A DNA stretch of 38,333 nucleotides, taken from DASYLJ01 sp036009625. GTDB lineage: Bacteria > Desulfobacterota > Binatia > DP-6. The position numbers and the translations under genes were made by a program. Under the pieces are notes generated by a model. The model was given only the letters and a program-made list of their open reading frames with translations, made no database searches and was not told where the DNA came from. The number at the start of each line of letters is the position of its first letter. Position 1 is the first letter of the stretch. Location: assembly GCA_036009625.1 (NCBI GenBank), contig DASYLJ010000065.1, forward strand, positions 1-38,333. The letters are read 5' to 3'. This document shows, piece by piece, positions 33,403 to 38,333 of the stretch.

Positions 33403-34432
33403 CCTCGAGCTGATCGTAGCGGCAGTCGGCCGGTTGCTTGTCGGAGCGCCAGCGCTGGAACGTGGCCGCGTGCCGGAAGCGATCGCCCTGCAGGTGATCG
33501 TACTTCACCTCCGCGACGCGCTCGATGCGGAGCGGTTCCCACGACAGGTCCTTGCCGGCGCTCCAGCGGCTCTGTGCTCCCGGCATGCGGGCCGAGCCGT
33601 CGGCCACCTGCGCCCACTCGCGCCACGGGTGCGCCGCGAGCGCGTCGCGCCGCAGCGGCGCCAGCTCGTCGGCGAGCTGCCCTCGCGCGGCCATCGTGAA
33701 CGACGACGTCACGCCGACGTGGTGCAGCGTGCCGCCGTCGTCGTAGAGACCGAGCAGCAGCGAGCCCACGAGCGTGCCCGGACCCTGTTTGTGCCAGCGG
33801 AAGCCGGCGACGACGCAGTCGGCGGTGCGCACGTGCTTCACCTTCACCATCACGCGCTTGCCGGGCTGGTAGACGGTGGACTCGTGTTTGGCGATGACCC
33901 CGTCGAGCCCCGCACCCTCGAAACGGTGGAACCACTCCGCCGCCAACGCCCGGTCGCGGGTGGACGGGGTGAGATGCACGTGGGCCGACGTCCGTGCGAG
34001 TGCCGTTTCGAGCCGCAGACGTCGTTCGGCCTGGGGCTGCGCGCACAGGTCGTCGTTGCCGATGGCGAGCAGGTCGAAGGCGACGAACGACGCCGGCGAC
34101 TCGGCGGCCAACTTCTGCACCCGCGACGCCGCGGGATGCAGTCGCATCTGGAGCGCGTCGAAGTCGAGCTCGCCGGCAGTGGCGATGACGATCTCGCCGT
34201 CGACCACGCAGCGCTGTGGAAGGCTGGCACGAAACGAGGCGTACAGCTCGGGGAAGTAGCGATCGAGCGGCTTCGAGTCGCGGCTCTGGATGAAGAAGCG
34301 GTCGACGTCGCGGAAGACGATGGCGCGAAAGCCGTCCCACTTCGGCTCGAAGAGCCAGCCGTCTCCCGGTGGAAGATCGGCCGCGGCCTTCGCGAGCATG
34401 GGCTCGATCGGCGGCTCGATGGGGAACGACAT
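33359..34432 (-). CDS. ATP-dependent DNA ligase
   Basis: A 357-residue ligase with the adenylation motif EPKWDGFRA (Lys nucleophile), VVDGEIVI, FVAFDLLA and GLDGVIAKH in the nucleotidyltransferase domain. An OB-fold domain follows, with VKVKHVRTADCVVAGFRW (motif V-like) and LSWEPLRIERVAEVKYD. It is the short LigC/LigD-ligase type without extra DNA-binding domains, suited to nick sealing in repair. The ATG at 34432 overlaps the stop of the exonuclease III gene (TGATG). Together with the facing LigD-type polymerase it makes a compact repair group. Confidence 0.92.
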   Translation of the reverse strand: MSFPIEPPIEPMLAKAAADLPPGDGWLFEPKWDGFRAIVFRDVDRFFIQSRDSKPLDRYFPELYASFRASLPQRCVVDGEIVIATAGELDFDALQMRLHPAASRVQKLAAESPASFVAFDLLAIGNDDLCAQPQAERRLRLETALARTSAHVHLTPSTRDRALAAEWFHRFEGAGLDGVIAKHESTVYQPGKRVMVKVKHVRTADCVVAGFRWHKQGPGTLVGSLLLGLYDDGGTLHHVGVTSSFTMAARGQLADELAPLRRDALAAHPWREWAQVADGSARMPGAQSRWSAGKDLSWEPLRIERVAEVKYDHLQGDRFRHAATFQRWRSDKQPADCRYDQLEVTPPAELAEIFRRD

Positions 34433-35313
34433 CAGCGTTTGCCTCCCCGGCGCGCGGCGATGCGCGCGTCGGCTCCGGCCCAGCCGGCGTCGAAGGGGTG
34501 GCCGGGCTGGTCGACGTCTATCACGAGCGGCGTGTGATCGGATGGGATCGGCTTGCCTTTGCGGGCCTCGCGGTCGATCTCGGCCCACACCGTGCGGTCG
34601 GCGACCGGACGCGTGACCAATAGGTGGTCGATGCGCATGCCGAAGTTCTTCTGGAACGCGCCGGCGCGATAGTCCCACCAGGTGTAGCGGCCGGGCTCGG
34701 GGTGGTGCAGGCGATAGGCGTCGACGAGCCCCCAAGCGACCAGCCCCGCCACCGCCGCGCGTTCCGGCGCCGAGACGTGGGTGCCGCCGTGGCAGGCGGC
34801 CGCATCCCACACGTCGGCGTCGTCCGGTGCGACGTTGAGGTCGCCGCCCAGCACCAGCGGATCGGTCGGAACGGCGGTGGCGGCGATCCAGGCGACGAGA
34901 CGCTCGTACCAGACGAGCTTCGCCGCATAGAACGGCGAGTCGACGCTGCGCCCGTTCGGCGCGTACAGGCTGACGACGCGGATGCCGCCGCAGGTGGCGG
35001 CGATCATGCGCGCCTCGGCGAGCGGCTCGTCGTCGCCGGTCTCGTCGGTCGTTGCCGGACATAGCGGCTGGCCGAAGTTCGTCACCACGTCGTCGATGCC
35101 GCATCGGCTGGCGATGGCGACGCCGTTCCATCGCCCCTCGCCGTGATGCGCGAGCGCGTAGCCGGCGTCGCGGAAGGCGTCGGTCGGCGCGTCCGCGTCG
35201 GCGAGCTTGGTCTCCTGCATGAGGAGGACGTCGGGCCGCGCGCGATCGAGCCACCACCGGACCTTGTCGAGACGGGCGCGCAGCGAGTTGACGTTCCAGG
35301 TGGCGATTCGCAT
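34432..35313 (-). CDS. xthA: Exodeoxyribonuclease III (AP endonuclease family)
   Basis: A 293-residue EEP-fold enzyme: MRIATWNVNSLRARLDKV (catalytic Asn), LLMQETKL (metal Glu), SLYAPNGR, VLGGDLNVAPDD (Asp/Asn pair) and SDHTPLVIDVD (final Asp-His). The family removes abasic sites and degrades 3' blocked ends, producing gaps that polymerase and ligase can fill. It is coupled to the ligase downstream (TGATG) and begins 20 bases after the stop of the large membrane-protein gene. A much longer apparent reading that continues upstream is an out-of-frame shadow of that gene. Confidence 0.93.
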   Translation of the reverse strand: MRIATWNVNSLRARLDKVRWWLDRARPDVLLMQETKLADADAPTDAFRDAGYALAHHGEGRWNGVAIASRCGIDDVVTNFGQPLCPATTDETGDDEPLAEARMIAATCGGIRVVSLYAPNGRSVDSPFYAAKLVWYERLVAWIAATAVPTDPLVLGGDLNVAPDDADVWDAAACHGGTHVSAPERAAVAGLVAWGLVDAYRLHHPEPGRYTWWDYRAGAFQKNFGMRIDHLLVTRPVADRTVWAEIDREARKGKPIPSDHTPLVIDVDQPGHPFDAGWAGADARIAARRGGKR

Positions 35314-35333
35314 GGATGGCGCACCGGGCGAGG

Positions 35334-37916
35334 TCACCCCGCCGGCGCCTCCTTCTCCATCTGATCGAGCTGCTCCTGCGCGAACCCGGCCCAGCGATTG
35401 CCAGGGTACGTGGCGATGACCCAGCGGAACGTCTCGATCGCACGCTCGCGCTGCCCGAGCCGGCGCAGACAGAGGCCGACGTGATAGTTCGCCTCGGCGA
35501 CCCAGATGCTGTCCGGGAACTTGTCGATGACGATCTGGTAGCCTTCCATCGCGTCCTGGAAGCGCTCGGCGCGGAAGAGGCTGGCGGCACGGAAGAAGGC
35601 GGCGTCGGCGGCCTGGTTGGTGTCGCCGCCGAGCCGCATGGCGCGATCGAAGTTCTCGAGCGACGTCACGTAGTCCTGCTTCTGGAAGGCTTCCCAGCCG
35701 CGCTTGTAGAAAATCTGCGGGCCGAAATCGCGCAGCACGTGCCAGCCCGTGATCGCGATTGCGCCGAGCGTCACGGCGCCGATCAGGACGGGATGCACGG
35801 CCGTGAGCCCGCGCGGCAGCGCCCCCTCGGGCTCGCCCAACGGGACACGACGACGGCCCACCAGGCAGACGACGACGCCGACCAGCGACAGGACGATGCC
35901 GAGCCAGTCGGAGCCGATGCGCCGGTACGTCATCGTCACGTGGTTGCCGTCGGGGAAGACGAGCATGAACGCCGGGCTCACGAGATGGACGTAGCTCGCG
36001 CCCTCGACCTTCCAATTCGGGAAGTAGGCCACCGAGACGATGTGCGGCTGCCCCGGGCACGTCGTCGTGAACTCCATCTTCATGTGGTCGATCTTCTCGG
36101 TGATCTGGCAGTCGGACGGCACGGCCTCGCGCGGCAGCTCGATCGGCGATTTGGACTGCAGCGGGAAGCGCGCCATCTCGCTCGCCGGAATGGTGTCCTC
36201 GGCGACGATCGGCACGTCGAGCACGGCGTCGGTGGAGAACCAGCGGTGGAAGTCCTTCTTCCAGCGGTCGGTCGTGATGCGCACCGGACGGAACTTCGGC
36301 ACGCGCACGTAGTGTCTGTCGGCGTCCTTCAGCCGGAAGATGCTGTAGCCCTGCTGGTTGAAATGCCGCTCCCAGCGCGGGTCGGAGGCGAGGGCCTTCG
36401 TCACCTCGTCGGTGAGGACGACGATGTCGTTGGCGTTGTACATCGCCAGCCGCGGCGTGGCGCGATTGAGATCGAGGTTCGGATACGAGTAGCCGGGGAT
36501 GACGCCGGTGCCCTGCTTCGAGATCTGCGACTGCAGCCAATAGATGAACGGCGAGTTGACGCCCGTCTGTAGCAACACGCCTTCCAGCGTCGGGCGGCCG
36601 GACAGCAGCGCCATGTTCTCGAAGACGCGCATGCTGCCGAAGCGGTCGTGCTTGGGCGAGTTCTCGTAGGCGACGCGCGGGTCGCCGATGTTCCCCTGCA
36701 CCGCGCCGGTGATCGCCTTCAGCAACGGCCACGACGGCTTCCGTTCGAGGCCCTCGTAGTTCCACTTGATCCAGCTCGGGATGAACGTCGTGCGTGCCTG
36801 CACCCACGCGATGATGCTGACCGAGAGCGCGACCGCGGCGATGTGCGGCCCGATGTGCAGCGGCAGCACGCGGCGTACGAAGTCGAGCGCCAGGAAGATC
36901 ATCAGCACGTACGCGAACGGGACGAAGCGGATCTCGGGCAGGCCGATCTCGGTGGCGTTGAAGAAGAACATCGCCGTCGCGATCATCGTGACGAGGATGT
37001 AGCGCGCCGGCCGGTTCTCGGGCCGCCGGAAGACGGTGATCCAGATCACGTCGCAGAGAGCCAGGATGGCCGGCGGCCACAGGATCTGCGGCATCAGGTC
37101 CCACGGCGACGGGAAGTGCCACTCCCAGTTGATCGACGTGGCGAAGCCGAGCTTGGCGATGAGCGGCACCAGCCAGAAGCCCATCAGCAGCACGGCGGTG
37201 CCGTAGACGAGGAGCAGGAAGCGCAGGTTGCGCACGAACGTGCGCCGCCCGAACACGAAGAAGATGCCGCCGGTGGCCGCGTTCAGGAACGCGACGGGAT
37301 GGCAGAGGCCGGTCAGCGCCAGCAGCGCGCCGAGCCCGCGCCAGCCCTTCTGCTCCTCGACGCCCTTGTAGAGGTAGCCGATGAACAGCACCGACAGGCT
37401 GAAGCCGATGCTGTGCGCGAACTCGCCGGCGAGCGTGCTCGGGATGTTGCCGCCCCACATCGAGTTCCCCTCGTTGAAGAGGAACAGCAGGCTCGCCGCC
37501 GCGCCGATCGCGGGCACCGGGAATGCGAAGCGCATCGCCCGCAGCGACAGCAGCATGCAGAGCGGCAGCAGGAACACGCCCGACACCGAGACCAGCTTGA
37601 ACGCGACGTTGAACGGGATGACGTACGACAGCAGGACGATCGAGAGCGCCGGCGGCAGGAAGTAGAACTGGTAGGGCGCGTAGCCGGCGAAGTTGCCGAG
37701 GTCCCAGCCCTGCGGGTTGCCGGCCGGCAGCAGCACGTCCTTCAGATGGTGCATCGGCCGCAGGAACGACGGCGTGTCGCCGCCCGCGTCCATGGTGTCG
37801 AGCAGCAGCAGCGACGGCTTGAAGTAGTAGAGGAGGAACGCCCACACGCCGGCCAGCACGAGGAGCGTGGTGCCGCGATCGAGGAACATCCGCATGCGCG
37901 AGCGCGGCTCAGCCAT
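35334..37916 (-). CDS. Large PTPS-related (GT-C-like) membrane protein with a TPR tail
   Basis: An 860-residue protein with about twelve hydrophobic segments in two blocks (about residues 15-380 and 655-735), a large extracytoplasmic domain between them and a C-terminal tetratricopeptide tail (about 750-850, units such as ENFDRAMRLGGDTNQAADAA and YHVGLCLRRLGQRERAIETF). DAGGDTPSFLRPMHHLKDVLLP after helix 1 and the following aromatic-rich segments fit the 6-pyruvoyl-tetrahydropterin-synthase-related membrane family, which belongs to the GT-C-like group and is uncharacterised. It overlaps the GT2 gene by eight bases, so it probably acts in the same glycan pathway. Confidence 0.8.
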   Translation of the reverse strand: MAEPRSRMRMFLDRGTTLLVLAGVWAFLLYYFKPSLLLLDTMDAGGDTPSFLRPMHHLKDVLLPAGNPQGWDLGNFAGYAPYQFYFLPPALSIVLLSYVIPFNVAFKLVSVSGVFLLPLCMLLSLRAMRFAFPVPAIGAAASLLFLFNEGNSMWGGNIPSTLAGEFAHSIGFSLSVLFIGYLYKGVEEQKGWRGLGALLALTGLCHPVAFLNAATGGIFFVFGRRTFVRNLRFLLLVYGTAVLLMGFWLVPLIAKLGFATSINWEWHFPSPWDLMPQILWPPAILALCDVIWITVFRRPENRPARYILVTMIATAMFFFNATEIGLPEIRFVPFAYVLMIFLALDFVRRVLPLHIGPHIAAVALSVSIIAWVQARTTFIPSWIKWNYEGLERKPSWPLLKAITGAVQGNIGDPRVAYENSPKHDRFGSMRVFENMALLSGRPTLEGVLLQTGVNSPFIYWLQSQISKQGTGVIPGYSYPNLDLNRATPRLAMYNANDIVVLTDEVTKALASDPRWERHFNQQGYSIFRLKDADRHYVRVPKFRPVRITTDRWKKDFHRWFSTDAVLDVPIVAEDTIPASEMARFPLQSKSPIELPREAVPSDCQITEKIDHMKMEFTTTCPGQPHIVSVAYFPNWKVEGASYVHLVSPAFMLVFPDGNHVTMTYRRIGSDWLGIVLSLVGVVVCLVGRRRVPLGEPEGALPRGLTAVHPVLIGAVTLGAIAITGWHVLRDFGPQIFYKRGWEAFQKQDYVTSLENFDRAMRLGGDTNQAADAAFFRAASLFRAERFQDAMEGYQIVIDKFPDSIWVAEANYHVGLCLRRLGQRERAIETFRWVIATYPGNRWAGFAQEQLDQMEKEAPAG

Positions 37917-38333
37917 AGTGTCCCCGGACTCCGCGCCAGGCGATGCGGAGCGTGTCGGCGATCATGCGTGGTGCATGCCGCGAGAGGCTGACGGACGTGT
38001 CGTCGTTGTGCAGCAGGCGCAGTGGCTGGCGTCGCACGCGGTAGCCGGCCTTCTTGGCGCGCATGAGGATCTCGACGTCGAACGAGAAGCTGGTGGTCTC
38101 GAGGCGTGCGTACAGGTCCTTCGCCACCGCGTTGCGGTAGCCTTTGTAGCCGCACTGCGTGTCGTCGTAGTCGAGGCCGCAGAGCCGCTTCACCATGAAC
38201 GTGAAGACCGCGCTCGACAGCTTCCGCATCCCCGTCACCTCGGCGGCGCACTCCGACTCGGGCAGCAGGCGATCGCCGATGACGACGTCGGCGTCGGCGC
38301 GCAGCCAGGCGAGCGTCGTCGCCAGCGGCTCGA
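37909..38333 (-). CDS. GT2-family glycosyltransferase, polyprenyl-phosphate type (5' end outside window)
   Basis: The last 140 residues of a DPM1/DPG-synthase-like enzyme; the frame stays open to the window edge. ADADVVIGDRLLPES, FTFMVKRLCGLDYDDTQCGYKG and SFSFDVEILMRAKKAGY are the conserved C-terminal catalytic segments. Such enzymes put glucose or mannose on dolichyl- or undecaprenyl-phosphate, which GT-C transferases like those in this window use as donors. It is cotranscribed with the large membrane protein, eight bases overlapping. Confidence 0.9.
   Translation of the reverse strand, partial: EPLATTLAWLRADADVVIGDRLLPESECAAEVTGMRKLSSAVFTFMVKRLCGLDYDDTQCGYKGYRNAVAKDLYARLETTSFSFDVEILMRAKKAGYRVRRQPLRLLHNDDTSVSLSRHAPRMIADTLRIAWRGVRGHYG

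Noticed and set aside
33359..35590. Long upstream extension of the DNA ligase frame
   Set aside because: The extension is Arg-rich, overlaps exonuclease III in another frame, and the ligase fold starts at the ATG at 34432.
34432..37845. A 1137-codon open reading frame that looks like a fusion of exonuclease III with a long Arg/Ala-rich protein
   Set aside because: Only the last 293 codons match a family. The rest is an antisense-like, low-complexity shadow of the 860-residue membrane-protein gene on the same strand in another frame.

Overview
The window is very GC-rich bacterial DNA with dense, often overlapping genes (ATGA, GTGA and TGATG junctions) on both strands. Lipoproteins, an outer-membrane beta-barrel and many c-type cytochromes show a diderm organism. 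The Thr-rich linker and the Cys-rich 'GDGDxCDFDG' and 'CxxDGDCPxGTC' style segments in the secreted proteins remind me of uncultured Binatota/Desulfobacterota-like lineages. That assignment is inference; no rRNA or tRNA gene is visible here to test it.

Layout. 1-388: the C-terminal end of a Cys-rich exported protein. 395-2252 (-): an NtrC-type sigma-54 activator and a stand-alone receiver, with no kinase. 2535-3385: a Crp/Fnr regulator between a 9-bp dyad and a strong hairpin terminator. 3419-8118 (+): a small membrane-anchored protein, a GMC flavoprotein, an extended SDR, a small membrane protein and a GT-C glycosyltransferase. 7925-14650 (-): a chain of overlapping genes. In transcription order these are RHH protein, DUF1328 protein, split transketolase (two genes), GT2, DUF4915/TIGR03032 protein, sulfotransferase, NAD-dependent epimerase and CDP-diacylglycerol pyrophosphatase. 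This looks like a locus for a modified, perhaps sulfated, surface glycan.

14900-24367 (+): the most striking region. After an exported Ig-like protein and a lipoprotein comes a compact cluster with every part expected of a trans-envelope electron conduit: a NapC/NirT-type tetraheme membrane protein, a small membrane protein, a monoheme cytochrome, an OmcA/MtrC-type decaheme cytochrome, a dodecaheme cytochrome built by internal duplication, an MtrA/DmsE-type decaheme lipoprotein and an MtrB/PioB-type beta-barrel. Together they carry 37 predicted heme sites. Electrons could pass from quinol across the periplasm and outer membrane to an external acceptor, or in the reverse direction.

24406-38333: a GT39-like membrane protein; a DUF3667 gene broken by a one-base frameshift; an exported glutaminase; an alkylsulfatase lipoprotein with an unknown exported partner; a nucleotidyltransferase with a small partner protein; a DNA-repair group (LigD-type polymerase facing an ATP-dependent ligase plus exonuclease III); a large PTPS-related membrane protein with a TPR tail; and a partial GT2 glycosyltransferase.

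My main candidates for new biology are the 37-heme conduit and the transketolase-to-CDP-DAG-pyrophosphatase operon.
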